Shown here: positions 53,455 through 64,000 of the stretch, piece by piece
Numbering within the stretch: the first letter of the stretch is position 1
Layout: each line of letters begins with the position of its first letter
Assembly (NCBI GenBank): GCA_032718475.1
Contig: JAUCBJ010000859.1
Location: 19,489-83,488, forward strand
Source of the DNA: Nemertoderma westbladi
Taxonomy: Eukaryota > Xenacoelomorpha > Nemertodermatida > Nemertodermatidae
Length of the DNA stretch: 64,000 bases
Direction: 5' to 3'
Notes under the pieces: generated by a model
The model's database searches: none
What the model was told of the DNA's origin: nothing
The model's input: only the letters and a program-made list of their open reading frames with translations
Made by a program: the position numbers and the translations under genes

Positions 53455-56400
53455 TTATAGATCAAGTAAATGCCTTTTTAGTTGTTTGGCAAAGATTGAT
53501 TTAACAACAATATTTCGAAGGTCATCAGACAGTGAATTCCATAGTAGGGGACCTTGAAAAGCAACAGATTGGTGGGCAACTTCAAGACGGACTGAAGGGA
53601 GATTAAAATGGCCAGATTTAGAAGAGCGAGTATTATATGAATGGATAGAAGCAGTTTTACGAAATAAATATGCCAGTGGGTGTTTAGGGTTACGGGATAT
53701 ATCGTACATTAGATTACAGATCTGGTGCTTATATAAAGCTTCAAGGGGTAAGATTTGTAGCTTACGGTAGATAGGAATTGAAGATGATCGGCGGTGGCTG
53801 AAAGATAAGCACCTAACTATTTTATTAATTTTAATTCGTAAAGGTTTTAAGATCGAAGTGTATGTACCCCCCCATACAACTAACCCGTAGTTTATGTAAG
53901 GATAGATAAGAGAAAAGAATAGGGTACGCATTATTTGGAGGGGGAGTAAATGTCTTAGTCTGAAAAAAATGCCACCGGATTTAGATATTTTATTGAGAAC
54001 ATACTGGACATGTTGGCGAAATGTTAGTTTACTGTCTATGTGTAGGCCTAAGTACTTGGAAACTGAAACTTGTTTAATTTGTTTGCCATCAATATGAATT
54101 GGGTTTAACTGTCTGAAGTTGCCGTGGAGATTGGAAAAAATTGTATATTCTGTTTTTTTGAGGTTTATTGTTAATTTATTATCATTTATCCACTTAGATA
54201 CACTTGTCAGATTTGAGTTAACCGATAGAAACATATCGCTAACCGATGCTGTTGTATGGCTAAGGCTGGTATCATCAGCGAATAAAGTGGTTCGAAGTTT
54301 ACTGGAATTTGGTAGGTCGTTGATATATAGGAGGAATAGAAGTGGTCCTAAAATAGATCCTTGGGGAACTCCACAGGTGACCGGTTTGATGGAAGAGTGG
54401 ATATTGGCTATGGAAACAAACTGGGAACGTTCAGATAGGTAATCTGTAAGTAGAGAGTGAGGAGTCCCGCGGATACCGTACGAGCAAAGTTTCTTCAGAA
54501 GAATTCCTATGTCCAAAGAGTCGAAAGCTTTCTTTAGGTCTATATATACAACTGAAGTGGATTCTTTATTATCTAAGGCGGTACGAATATTTTCTACAAT
54601 ATTAAGAACAGCAAAAGTTGTCGTGAATTTTTTCCTAAACCCGAATTGATTTGGACAGATGACTGAGTAACGTTCAAGGTAAGAAACAATTTGATCATTA
54701 ATCAGTTTTTCGTATAGTTTATTGAAAACAGAAAGCAATGAGATCGGCCTATAGTTAGATGGGTTCAGAGGACAATCGCCCTTATATACGGGAATCACCT
54801 TTGCAACCTTAAGTAGACTGGGATAAAAGCCCTGGGTAAAACTAAGATTTATTAGAGTGGCCAAATGTAATGATAGGGGATATGCGCCAAATTTAAGTAA
54901 TTTGATAGGAAAATTATCATTAGAGGCAGAATCTTCTTTGAGATGTAAAATGTTATATTGAACCTCGACCGGGGATGTCTCAGTTAGTCCAAATGAATTC
55001 GATTTCTTATAACTGATATGACCAGTGGGACAGCGTGTGGAACTAGGTACAGCAGCGGCCAAAGACGGACCGATGGTGGTGAAAAAGTTATTGAATTCGT
55101 TTACTATGTCGTTAGGATCTGTAAGAGTTACTTTATGATCAATGGAGACTAGTTTTTTGGGATGTGAGAGATTTTTCCCGCGATGAAGAACAGAGTTTAT
55201 AGTACGCCAGGTTTTTTTTATACTCGACTTATTTTTCTCGAATTCTTTTGAATAATATTGTTTTTCAGCTGCACGGAGAAGTGAAGTAAGCAAGTTCCTA
55301 TATTTTTTATATGCCGTAAGATTATACTCAGATGGGTTTGAAACAGATTTTGTGTATAAATAGCCTTTCCGTTTAATAGCAGTCAGAAGTGATGCCGTAA
55401 GCCATGGTTTCTTAGGTAAATCTTTTTTTGTTATTATTTTGGTCGGGAGATTATGAGAACAAATATTTTGGAAATCCTTATAGAAGCAATTGAAGCGGTC
55501 TGTAGAGGGGACATTCAGACTCTTATAAGTCCACAAATCAGGATTATTTAAGCTGTCAATGAAATTATTTTTATTAAACTGAGAGAAATCGTAACTAGTC
55601 TTGGAACTCTCAGGTTTAAAATAAGTGTTATAATCAGATAGCAAAATGAAAGTAGATAAATGGTCAGATGTGCCAATTTCATGGAGGAAAACACCATGGT
55701 GACACAAGGAAGATTTAATGTTTGTACTAATGTGATCGATTAGAGTACGAGAGAAGGGAGTTATTCTGGTTGGTTTGTCTATCAGCTGGGTGAAACCATT
55801 GGAGGACAAAGCAGCTAAATAATCCTGGGAATTAATGGTATTAGCATTATTCCCATATAGATCAATATTAATATCTCCTGTAACGATAACATCATAATTT
55901 TTGTCAGCCAAAGTATGCAGTGTTGAATCGAGGTTCGAGATAAAATTACTAGTGTCAACTTGTTGTGAACGGTAAATACAACCTACTATTAGCGGTTTAT
56001 TGGAATGTGGATGATTGACCTGGATCCACTTATTTTCCGGTCCAATAATCTTAATGTCACTCCTCTCAGTGACATCCAATTCATTACGAACGTAAATCGC
56101 AGTGCCACCACGAGGTTTCATTGAATCCCGAAAATCACAGAAAGGAGAGGTATAACCAGCGAAGCTAAGTGGGCCCAGCTCAATATTATCGGTCAGAAAA
56201 GTTTCACTGAAAGTAATAATATCAAATCGCGACTCAAGAGTTTCAAAAAAGTTAGAAATTTCCGAGTAATTGGCAGGGAGGCTGCGGCAGTTTAAGTGAA
56301 ACACAGACAATGGGTGGTCACAGGATTTGTACAAAGTATCAAATTTATCGAAATTAAAATACTCATTTGTGGTTAGGTATGATGTAATATTACCGTCCGG

Positions 56401-56775
56401 GTTAATACTTTCAAAGTAATTGTTTACCTCGTCTACAGAGATGTTGTTATTAATATTATCCAGATTATCATAAAATATGTCTAAATCATTGTCAGGAATT
56501 CCAGAGAAGGGAAAGGTTTCATGTAAACAGTGAAAGCACCAATAGATTTGATTAGATTCGAAATCTGAGGTTGGAATATGGGAGCCACATTGAAAATGAA
56601 AGGATAAACCACATAGTGGGCAGTGAAAGTGGGCCTCGCGGAGGCAAATACGGGTATAGCAAAACCCGCAGCCATCATCCACAAGAGATGGCAACTGACA
56701 GGGGTTGGCTAAAATGATAGTACAATTGACAGACTGTTTAATTTGTCTGGGAGAAAATGACGAGGCACTAACCAA
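53455..56775 (-). CDS. CR1/L2-like LINE ORF: PHD finger, endonuclease, RT
   Basis: 1106 open codons. PHD-type finger at 36-83 (C36-x2-C39, C52-x2-C55, H60-x2-C63, C80-x2-C83). Endonuclease: FHLNCRSLPA (159), TFSETFL, TGDINIDL (299) and GTSDHLSTF (near 369). Reverse transcriptase: YIDLKKAFDSLD (near 745), GVPQGSILGPLLF and LFADDTSLS (near 831). Also YNTRSSKSG and WNSLSD near the end. All catalytic motifs are intact. Oddity: the open frame is entered by TTG after an upstream TAA. The first in-frame ATG is only at about residue 218, after the PHD finger and part of the endonuclease, so the start is non-AUG, spliced or lost. Otherwise a candidate active copy. Confidence 0.9.
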   Translation of the reverse strand: MVSASSFSPRQIKQSVNCTIILANPCQLPSLVDDGCGFCYTRICLREAHFHCPLCGLSFHFQCGSHIPTSDFESNQIYWCFHCLHETFPFSGIPDNDLDIFYDNLDNINNNISVDEVNNYFESINPDGNITSYLTTNEYFNFDKFDTLYKSCDHPLSVFHLNCRSLPANYSEISNFFETLESRFDIITFSETFLTDNIELGPLSFAGYTSPFCDFRDSMKPRGGTAIYVRNELDVTERSDIKIIGPENKWIQVNHPHSNKPLIVGCIYRSQQVDTSNFISNLDSTLHTLADKNYDVIVTGDINIDLYGNNANTINSQDYLAALSSNGFTQLIDKPTRITPFSRTLIDHISTNIKSSLCHHGVFLHEIGTSDHLSTFILLSDYNTYFKPESSKTSYDFSQFNKNNFIDSLNNPDLWTYKSLNVPSTDRFNCFYKDFQNICSHNLPTKIITKKDLPKKPWLTASLLTAIKRKGYLYTKSVSNPSEYNLTAYKKYRNLLTSLLRAAEKQYYSKEFEKNKSSIKKTWRTINSVLHRGKNLSHPKKLVSIDHKVTLTDPNDIVNEFNNFFTTIGPSLAAAVPSSTRCPTGHISYKKSNSFGLTETSPVEVQYNILHLKEDSASNDNFPIKLLKFGAYPLSLHLATLINLSFTQGFYPSLLKVAKVIPVYKGDCPLNPSNYRPISLLSVFNKLYEKLINDQIVSYLERYSVICPNQFGFRKKFTTTFAVLNIVENIRTALDNKESTSVVYIDLKKAFDSLDIGILLKKLCSYGIRGTPHSLLTDYLSERSQFVSIANIHSSIKPVTCGVPQGSILGPLLFLLYINDLPNSSKLRTTLFADDTSLSHTTASVSDMFLSVNSNLTSVSKWINDNKLTINLKKTEYTIFSNLHGNFRQLNPIHIDGKQIKQVSVSKYLGLHIDSKLTFRQHVQYVLNKISKSGGIFFRLRHLLPLQIMRTLFFSLIYPYINYGLVVWGGTYTSILKPLRIKINKIVRCLSFSHRRSSSIPIYRKLQILPLEALYKHQICNLMYDISRNPKHPLAYLFRKTASIHSYNTRSSKSGHFNLPSVRLEVAHQSVAFQGPLLWNSLSDDLRNIVVKSIFAKQLKRHLLDL

Positions 56776-57169
56776 GGCGAAGATAGTTTAAACGATAAAA
56801 TGTAGTCAGTACAGTACTAACTGCACAGCATTATTAACTTCAAGCATCAATATATAATCTAATCTATGTACTCCAAGTACCAATGAATACATTTATTATG
56901 ATTATTAATTAACATAATAAACATTGTATTTTATTGAACTTCATAATTATTTATTTTATATGGTGTTCATAGTTTATTGTACCTAGTTAGATAAATTTTA
57001 CTGTACATATGTGATACTACTTTTTACACTGTAGCTACGTAACTGATATATTTCAAACTGTAAATTTAATTTTATTTCAAGTTTAATGTATCAATGTATT
57101 TATATACACGTGATTTATTGTAAACTACTGTACAGAGTTAGACCATTTATGTTAGTATAGTTTATTTAT
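56776..57169. other. 5' flank of the LINE, no gene seen
   Basis: AT-rich sequence. I find no ORF1 of the LINE here, so either the element is 5'-truncated or it has a single ORF. Confidence 0.5.
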
Positions 57170-57507
57170 GGGAGTATAGTACTGGGGGGATCGCACTTTA
57201 AATAAGTCGTCAGACTTTGTTCGTAATCCCTGGCCTAACGGCCGAAGAAAATTAACTTTACTTTTACTTTTTATATCCCGCAGTTCGCGGGGGTTTATTT
57301 AACAGGGTAAGGCAGATTTGTGTGAGAAGATTTGACCGCCTACTTCTCCTGTCAGTCCAGCCTGCATTTAAAAAAAACTGGGTTATTTGATCTCAAATTA
57401 CCGTAAAAGTAAAAGTAAAGTTAATTTTCTTCGGCCACTAGGCCAGGGATTACGCACAAAATCTGACGACTTATTTCCAGTGCGGTCCCCCCAGAACTTT
57501 ACTCCCC
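57170..57507. repeat. Inverted SINE 3' ends, tail to tail
   Basis: 57170-57273 and the complement of 57402-57507 match over about 104 bp (CGTAATCCCTGGCCTA, CCGAAGAAAATTAACTTTAC), each ending in CTTTACTTTTACTTTT. Read as SINE copies in opposite orientation with their (CTTTTA) tails facing across a 128-bp gap. Together they can fold into a long hairpin. Confidence 0.7.
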
Positions 57508-57693
57508 AGAGGAAACTCCAGTACTCATTTAGCTACCACTTAAGGATGGAAGGCAGAGATGCGCCCTGGCTGATCCCTTTAAAACATTCGTACCGAAAGG
57601 AAAACTGTCCTGGTGCATGTGAGGATCGAACCCACGACCTACAGGAGATGTGAATTCAATGCAACCACTACACCAAGGTGGAACCTTGGTGAA
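57508..57693 (-). mobile_element. tRNA-derived SINE head
   Basis: On the minus strand it reads GGTGTAGTGGTTGC (A box, complement of about 57661-57675) and GTGGGTTCGATCCTC (B box, complement of 57620-57634), spaced as in a tRNA-derived Pol III promoter. It runs on into 57507-57402, which has the tail. The acceptor ends do not pair well, so it is not a functional tRNA. Confidence 0.7.
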
Positions 57694-58310
57694 CCGACCT
57701 ACAGTATAATAATGACCAGTATTAGTACAATCGAAAAACTTATACAGTAGATGAAGATGTACAGTAGTCAATAAATCAAGCAAAAAAATAATGCGCACGA
57801 GATCCGTTACCAACATCGATTCTAAAGGAATCCATCGGTGCCCCAAATTTGAGGACCTTTAATGTTTAGACATGTAACCCCTAGCGGTAGACTGTTGACC
57901 TGATGTGTCTGAAAGTCTCTACAAAATCTCAACTTTTGGTCTTATTGATACCTACAAATTTTCAACTCGACAGCTTTAAATCCGACAAAGTTATTAGCAT
58001 GTCAAAATGGTAATGCAGGACGATGACAAAGACAACAAGCCATTACCCCCTAACAGTGTCCATTTCGCAAAGGCTGGCCAACTTCGTGGCTCGCCAAACA
58101 AATACACAGTTGTTAATTTGCTTACAGTCTGATAGAGAGTGCGAAAGTAAACACAGACAAACCTTGGCAAGCTAACATGAAATTGAAATCGATAAACTGT
58201 TAATCTGTTATATTGTACTGATTTTGTTAATAATAAAAGGTACATACTAAAATAGCAAAATACTTTTAGGGGTATATTACATAATTAGTGTTAATCGAAA
58301 GCAGAAAAAG
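57694..58310. other. Intergenic, no gene seen
   Basis: Short open frames only, none with a recognisable motif. Confidence 0.5.
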
Positions 58311-58399
58311 TGGGGGGGGGGGGGGGGGGTGGGGGGGGGGGGGGCACCGTGCCCCTATCTCCCCTACTCCCCCCCCCCCCCCCCCCCCCCCACCCCCCT
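58311..58399. repeat. Poly-G/poly-C inverted hairpin
   Basis: AAAGT then about 18 G, T, 15 G, CACCGTGCC in the centre, then about 27 C, A, 6 C, TTT. The two sides are inverse complements, so it can form a long GC stem, and each G run could form quadruplexes. Proline and glycine-rich open frames across it are artefacts. Confidence 0.85.
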
Positions 58400-58667
58400 T
58401 TGAAATTAATAATTGTTATTTTTTCAAAAAAATGTCCATACTTGGTAGTGGTCATCTGTAGAAATAAATTGGTTAAAGATCTGGGAAACGCCTCACATTC
58501 AATGTTGGATGTAATTTTAACAGGGAATAAATTGCACTGTAGGTGGTTAAAGCTGTGGCTCACATTACATTAGATAACATATTGTAAGTATTTTTATTAT
58601 CGTATAGATATAAATAATACTATTATAACTTTCGCTTGCGTACTTACAGTAAGATTATTAAACTGCA

Positions 58668-58765
58668 TGAAAACCAAACCATATATGGTTTAAAGTTTAA
58701 TTCTGTATGAAAACTGTAAGAAAACCAAACCATATATGGTTAAGTTTAATTCTGTATAACCATAT
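58668..58765. repeat. Tandem repeat with ACCATATATGGT palindrome
   Basis: Two copies of about 50 bp, each with AACCAAACCATATATGGTT and AAGTTTAATTCTGTAT, followed by a partial third (AACCATATAGGGTT). Confidence 0.7.
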
Positions 58766-61700
58766 AGGGTTACATTTATCAATAAATTATTTCTCAAACA
58801 TAAACTGCTAACTACTCAAGCACTACACGGAGCGTCACCATATGCAGCCATATGGGTGGGTAAGCCTATATTTCCTTATTTGGGTAGGTGGAGAGATTTA
58901 TTAGTCAGATGGTAGGCACGTTATCAAATAATATCTCGATCTAAACTCACTGCAATATCATTGGCTGGTGAAAATAAATTTCTCTGAGACATTTATACAT
59001 AGGAGGTGAGGATGTGGTATCCGGATGCCATACAGCCATATACTGATACCGGTATTACATGGTAGAACTGTGTACTATATTAGTTGAGCACTACAGCAGT
59101 ACAGGCAGACAGGATGCAGGAAATGTAGCCTGTTATGAAACCGGTACCGGTAGCTGGGTGGCCTGACTAGAATACTTACAGGTTTGAGTGCAGATGTGCC
59201 ATCTGCGGCGCGCTCTTCTGCTCTTGCACATTTAGAAATGCGGCCTGGCGCGATTTTACTGTTTTACGCAAATAGAATGTCAGAAATATGAAATATGTCA
59301 AACAAAATGTCCTACTACTGTAGGCCTACTATACTGCTATAGGCTGATAGGCTACCACAACACACCACAGTATACAGGTATAGGTATACTGTTAAGATTT
59401 AGGCCTAACTCCTTTCACAGTTTGACTCGTTCTCTAATTTAATTTCACATTTAATTTAATTTAATAAATTTGATTTTCGTAATAGGCCTACAGAAATATA
59501 ATACAGTAATAGGCCTACTTTTCTGTCAGTCAGTGCCGGCAGACCGGTCGGTAACTCGGTATACAGTTGAATTTGTGGTTATGGCATATGGAGCACAGGT
59601 GACAGGCAGACAGGTTGCAGGCTGGCAGGTGTTGTAGGCCTAGTGCGCAGGTGCTGGTGCGGCACACTAAAATCGAACTGCCGCGCCGGCGCGTTCTGCA
59701 GTTCTGTGGCGCGCTCGCGCTATATGCTGTTATGTCAGTATGTACAGATGTGCCAGGCTGCAAATGAAGTGCAAAAATCGCAACGCGTTGTGCGCATATT
59801 TGAAATAGTGCGCTGCGCGGTAAAAGCGCGCGGAATTGAAATAAAAGTGCGCGAAATTATGTGAAAGAGAACAAATGTGCGCAGTAATATGTGAAAAATA
59901 TAAAAAGTATAAAGTGCGCGGACAGGCGGATGACAGGATGAGGTGTAAAAAAAGTTCACATGCATGCAAAGTGAGAAAAATAATTTGCCACAAAAAATTT
60001 CGCTCGCTTCGCTCGCGTTTCTTTAAATTTTGCATTGTAAGATTGCTCAAATGTCTAAATTTCACTCACGTTTCTATTTCTGTATTTCATTTTGCATTGT
60101 TACTGAAAAAATTTTTGCTCGCTTCGCTCGTGTATGTTTTTAGTTTTTTATGTTAAAAATGTGGTATGCGCGTTTTTTTCGGTGCATGCGCGGTATATTG
60201 TCCAAAATTGCGCGGCTGAAAAATTGTCAGATTGTGCGCGGTTCAATGGTGGTTTGCAGCCTGTGCTATGTACCGGTACTGATGTAAGTATTCCAGTCAG
60301 GCTGGGTGGTGATAGCGATAGGCCTAAGGTGACCAGATTCACAGAGTGCCAAAGCGGGACACCTAAACTGGTTTGGTCTGAAGAAAAGTCAGTTTATCAC
60401 CCAGTGAAAAACATTTCGTCTTTTTACGTTATTTTCGTTATTTTCGATTCTACTTTTGTTTGAAAGTAATATTCCAGGATTTTGGTCTTATTTACTTTTA
60501 AATCCATTAAATGTAACGATTTTAAACAAAAACAGTTATGGTATTGCTGTATTGGAATTATGTAACATATTAGGTAGGAAACAATGTATAGGCCTAGAGA
60601 TATAGGTTGTTTAAAAAAAATATTACATTTTTTACAATGATTATTCCCAAAAAAATCATTAAAAGCCTTAAGACTGTAAGACAAATTCGATTATTAAGTT
60701 TTAAAAATATAAAACAAGTCTCCCCCTATCATAATAAACAACAATTCTAGCTTCTGATTCGTTGTTTCCAATTTTATATCAACGTTTCCCGGGCTTACCC
60801 TATTTATAATAGTAAAATGTGTTATATAGGTTGTTTTAAAAAAAAAACATTTCTTTATAATGCGGTCTATGCAAAACTGGCACATAGGTGGTTTTAAACG
60901 TGAAATATCTCAGTTATACGTGGGAGTATGGCCTTCTAAGTGTGTTAATCAGATTCATAATACATTTTAACATAAAGAAATGCAGCAATCTCCATTTCGG
61001 CAAAAATCGCATGTAGGTGGTTTCAAAATGAAAGGGGCGATTTATGACTCGGGTGAAAAACGCGCCAGGAATGTGTCAGAACTCTGAACACATGGTAGTT
61101 AGATTCCTTATAAATAATATCGAAAGCTATCATTTTGATCCAGATTCACTCTTAGCATATCTCGCCCAATCTTAATAATCAATTAAGGGAAAGGATCAGG
61201 TTATAGTGGCATGTTATTCTAATCAAAACAATTACCGAAAGGTTAAACATTTAAATATTGTTCACCCGGGTGATAAACATTAAAAAATGGCAATAATAGG
61301 CCGCAATCAGCCACCGCACCATTCGGTTTGAACTGTCAAAGGAAAATGAAACAAACGAAGCTTGTTCGATATCTTTAAACATGAGTTCATCAGTAAACGG
61401 TAATATGCAGTCAATCAAAATCGCTTCGCATTTCGTACGCGCACCGGAACTTAATCATGAAAAAACCGTAGGCCTACAACAATTATAATATTCTGTATAA
61501 ATGGTTTTAGTTTCGATTTCAGTCAGGCCGTACAGGTAGTAGTGGTGGGTGAAATTAACAGCTGCAGTCAGTCTGTCAGTACCGGTATGTCCAAACACCA
61601 AACACGGAAACATGTTAGTACTGTAGTATGGTGGTAGGCTACCGCTACCCGCCCGGCATGCCGGTACCGGTACTCTGGCATCTGGTACTGGCATAGGCAG

Positions 61701-62330
61701 ATAGGGACATCATTCAGTCATCCCTATCTGATATCAGCCTGCCAGCTGATCAAGATCAGCCTATTGCTGTAGGCCTATTTAAAAATTTTATCTTCTGCGC
61801 GGAACGCTGCGCGCCATATTGCCTATCTGGCTATTGAAATGTTTTACATATACCTGTATACGGCTGTACGTACGGTAGGTACAACATGTGTTAGTTTGTA
61901 ATTCAGTGCCGGTAATTAGGTACCGGTAGGGTTTATTTCAATATTTATTTTTGACAGGAGCTGGTACACTGGTACAATAATCTAATACAGTAATACGTGA
62001 ACTAGGAGTTTCTCAGTTTATTTATACAAATTAGTACTGTAGTAATAATACTGTAGGCCCTACTTCAGTACTTCTGTATTTCAATACTTTAATACTACTG
62101 TAGGCATACTACTGTACTAGGATACCGGTACTTAAGTGATGTACTACCAGACCCAGACAGGTTACAGAAGGCCTAAGAGATTTAATCTTGCAATTTTCAT
62201 TATATAAATCATTTAAAGTGTCACTGTTAGCATAGATTAGGCAGTACTGCAGTATATACCATTAGTAATCAAATTAATATATATATATATATTGTTCAGT
62301 AATCTCTACATATTAATAATATCAATCAAA
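58766..62330. other. Intergenic, palindrome-rich; no gene seen
   Basis: High frequency of short palindromes (TACCGGTA, TAGGCCTA, AGTACT). CGCTCGCTTCGCTCG-type words lie at 60000 and 60115. A block at 61190-61245 is inverted relative to 33035-33085. No ORF with support. Just before the cofilin ATG there is a TATATATATATAT run ending TTGTTCAG (62279-62300), either a promoter box or a 5'-UTR splice acceptor. Confidence 0.5.
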
Positions 62331-62771
62331 ATGTCTGGAATAGCAGTAGACAATGATATCAGCAAGCTTTATAACGACATGAAGCTCAATAAGACCAAAC
62401 CGCCCGTTAGCTACATGCAATTGCACATAGAAGATAGCAAAATTGTTAAAATAGAGAAAACTGTCCTGAAAGAGGATGCGAATGGAAGTTTCGATGAGTT
62501 CAGAACGTGTCTCCCAGAGAACGATTGTCGCTACATTATATTCGATTTCCCGTACGAGACCCTGGATAAGCAGCAGAATAATAAACTAGTGTTTATCGCG
62601 TGGAGTCCAGACTGCGCCAAAGTCAAGGCCAAGATGGTATACGCCGCTACTAAGGAGACGGTTAAGAAGGCGTTTGGGGAGGGTGGTATAGCCTTAGAGG
62701 TACAGGCTAACGACATGTCGGAGATTGAGACGCTCGATATAGCTGAGAAACTTAAGCTCAAGAAAACCTAG
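62331..62771 (+). CDS. ADF/cofilin, actin-depolymerising protein
   Basis: 146 aa in one exon, starting MSGIAVDNDISKLYNDMK; an upstream in-frame ATG would add 13 unlikely residues. Features of an ADF-H domain: the N-terminal helix, CRYIIFDFPYETLDKQ, then LVFIAWSPD, followed by the long actin-binding helix AKVKAKMVYAATKETVKKAF, and an EIETLDIAEKLK end. It binds G- and F-actin in the cytoplasm and severs or depolymerises filaments. It is intact and under apparent coding constraint. Many animal cofilin genes have an intron just after the start codon; this one has none. No poly-A tail is visible after it, so it is either a genuine single-exon gene or an old retrocopy. Confidence 0.93.
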   Translation: MSGIAVDNDISKLYNDMKLNKTKPPVSYMQLHIEDSKIVKIEKTVLKEDANGSFDEFRTCLPENDCRYIIFDFPYETLDKQQNNKLVFIAWSPDCAKVKAKMVYAATKETVKKAFGEGGIALEVQANDMSEIETLDIAEKLKLKKT

Positions 62772-64000
62772 ACGTGTTAATATATAGAAGGACTCATTCA
62801 GTGGTTGTAATGTAAGCAGCTGTACCGCCAATAATATTTTTTAACGTTCTAGAACATGCTTATTCTTCCAGTTGAATTGTATGTAGGATTTTGCTACACA
62901 AGTTTTCTTGGTTTGACTACAAACTTTATTCGCTTTATGTATAATTTTGCGGTGTTTAAATTTAACTTTCTAATCGAGAGTTTGGCAGTGAAAAGGTCAT
63001 ATATAATATATAATATTACCCCAGGATACAAACATTTATTTTATTGTTTGTATATATATTAACCTTATAGGCTGTGGCTGTCACCCACTGTGTAGTGTGT
63101 AGTGCTATTATCTACTATTGTGCTGAACAATCCTTTGAATTCACTTTCTCTCAGAGTAGTTATCACTGTATTATGGTTATTATACAAATTGGTTAGGCCT
63201 AAAAGTATATTTCTGCTGTGTTCCGAAATTTATTTAAATCCCCAATTTCTGTCTGTTTTTGTGGTACTAATTATGCTTCTAGTGGATTTTTCCAGACAGT
63301 GCTAGTCGAGACACTACAGTAAATAGTATTGTATCTGCATACCATTACACGGTCTGTATCACCAATATATATTGTGTTACAATCATATTCCTATTTAGTA
63401 TTATTCTGATTTATATATTAACAATGTTTTCTTGGGTATCCTATATTTATGGCTATGTGATTTCCTATAAAGTGTCCTTGCACTAGCTAATACTTTTAGT
63501 TTCATTATGAATACAATAACAATTAGAATGTTTTATTACTAACCATTTTGAATTAGCATGTTATCCTACCTTAAATCGCTAATTATATTAATTCATTACA
63601 GAAATATATACTTTTTGCAATATTAAACCAAAGGCTTTGGAATTTCAATTTATTATCGATTTTGGAATTCTGCGCAATTTGAAAAAATCGATAAAATTTG
63701 TGAGACTTTAGCCGACATGACTGTGGCTATGTCGGTGTGTCTATAAAACAATCCGTTCTATGGGTGAAATGCCGATATTGTTTCTGTCAAATCTCTTACT
63801 TGACAGTAATTTCATTCATTCTCGCGAACTATAACTGTTATCACCAATTAAGCAGTTAGTGTCGCAATCTGAGCGCAAGTGAAAAAACTATCGCGTTTAT
63901 TGTTTTGGTTAGAAGTAACCGACACCTGTAACCTGCTCCTTTCACTTAATGTTTCAAATTAAATTAATTTTTTAGACCCATTAAACACGGGGGTCATTTT
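62772..64000. other. Downstream of cofilin, no gene seen
   Basis: AT-rich with short open frames lacking motifs. 63898-63965 resembles 33035-33085 and ends with GGGGGTCATTTT at the window edge, like the poly-C/G repeat junctions elsewhere. Confidence 0.5.

Noticed and set aside
57600-57693. Possible tRNA gene
   Set aside because: A and B boxes are present, but the acceptor ends do not pair and the sequence continues into a SINE body and tail.
58291-58573. Poly-Gly and poly-Pro frames
   Set aside because: Artefacts of the G and C runs.
59643-60463. Overlapping short frames on both strands near 60 kb
   Set aside because: No recognisable domain, no splice logic, and the two strands are equally open.
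62292-62330. Upstream ATG giving cofilin a 13-residue extension
   Set aside because: The extension is hydrophobic and unlike any cofilin N-terminus; the start MSGIAV fits the family and has a better AAA-ATG context.

Overview
The window looks like genomic DNA of a marine-type invertebrate animal. It has spliced genes with GT-AG introns and AATAAA signals, low gene density and AT-rich spacers. It carries BEL/Pao, Ty3/gypsy, CR1/L2-like and Polinton elements, and is rich in short palindromes such as TAGGCCTA and TACCGGTA. I cannot name the phylum from this sequence; a deuterostome is only a guess. Most of the 64 kb is mobile DNA. Two host genes are visible: the last three exons of a spliced beta/gamma-crystallin-like gene (3950-30121, + strand) and an intronless ADF/cofilin gene (62331-62771, + strand).

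Layout. 1-2020: decayed Ty3/gypsy pol followed by a PWWP-like domain and a probable LTR start. 2266-3243: dispersed repeat ending in poly-C. 3950-30121: crystallin-like exons, the last two separated by an intron of about 24 kb. That intron holds a TIR element (8484-9188), a 13.85 kb BEL/Pao-type element with 1108-bp LTRs inserted into a poly-C tract (9207-23058, minus sense, itself carrying a nested LINE at 20199-21661), and a second LINE (24.8-29.2 kb, minus sense) whose ORF1 protein ends in a Gly-Tyr-rich tandem repeat. 30.2-33.6 kb: repeats only. 33650-52127: an almost intact Polinton/Maverick. 53455-56775: a long open CR1/L2-like LINE ORF with a PHD finger. 57.2-57.7 kb: tail-to-tail SINE copies. 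58.3 kb: a poly-G/poly-C hairpin. 62.3 kb: cofilin.

The centrepiece is the Polinton: 18,478 bp, 315-bp terminal inverted repeats beginning AGT, and a perfect 6-bp target duplication (ctcctt). Its two convergent gene blocks meet at a 405-bp tandem repeat. The plus block encodes a small unknown protein, a RING-finger protein, a packaging ATPase, two small basic or hydrophobic virion-type proteins, a DDE integrase, two tandem penton-like proteins, a basic core-like protein, the major capsid protein, an adenain-type protease and a nuclease-fold-like protein. The minus block encodes protein-primed DNA polymerase B, a protein that reads as a two-repeat TATA-binding-protein (TBP) fold, and a 347-aa protein that may consist of four small beta-alpha units. 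The polymerase is interrupted by one in-frame TGA just ahead of its DTDS motif. The TBP-like gene, and a promoter region with repeated octamer motifs upstream of the polymerase, suggest the element carries part of its own transcription control. That is the most unusual thing here.
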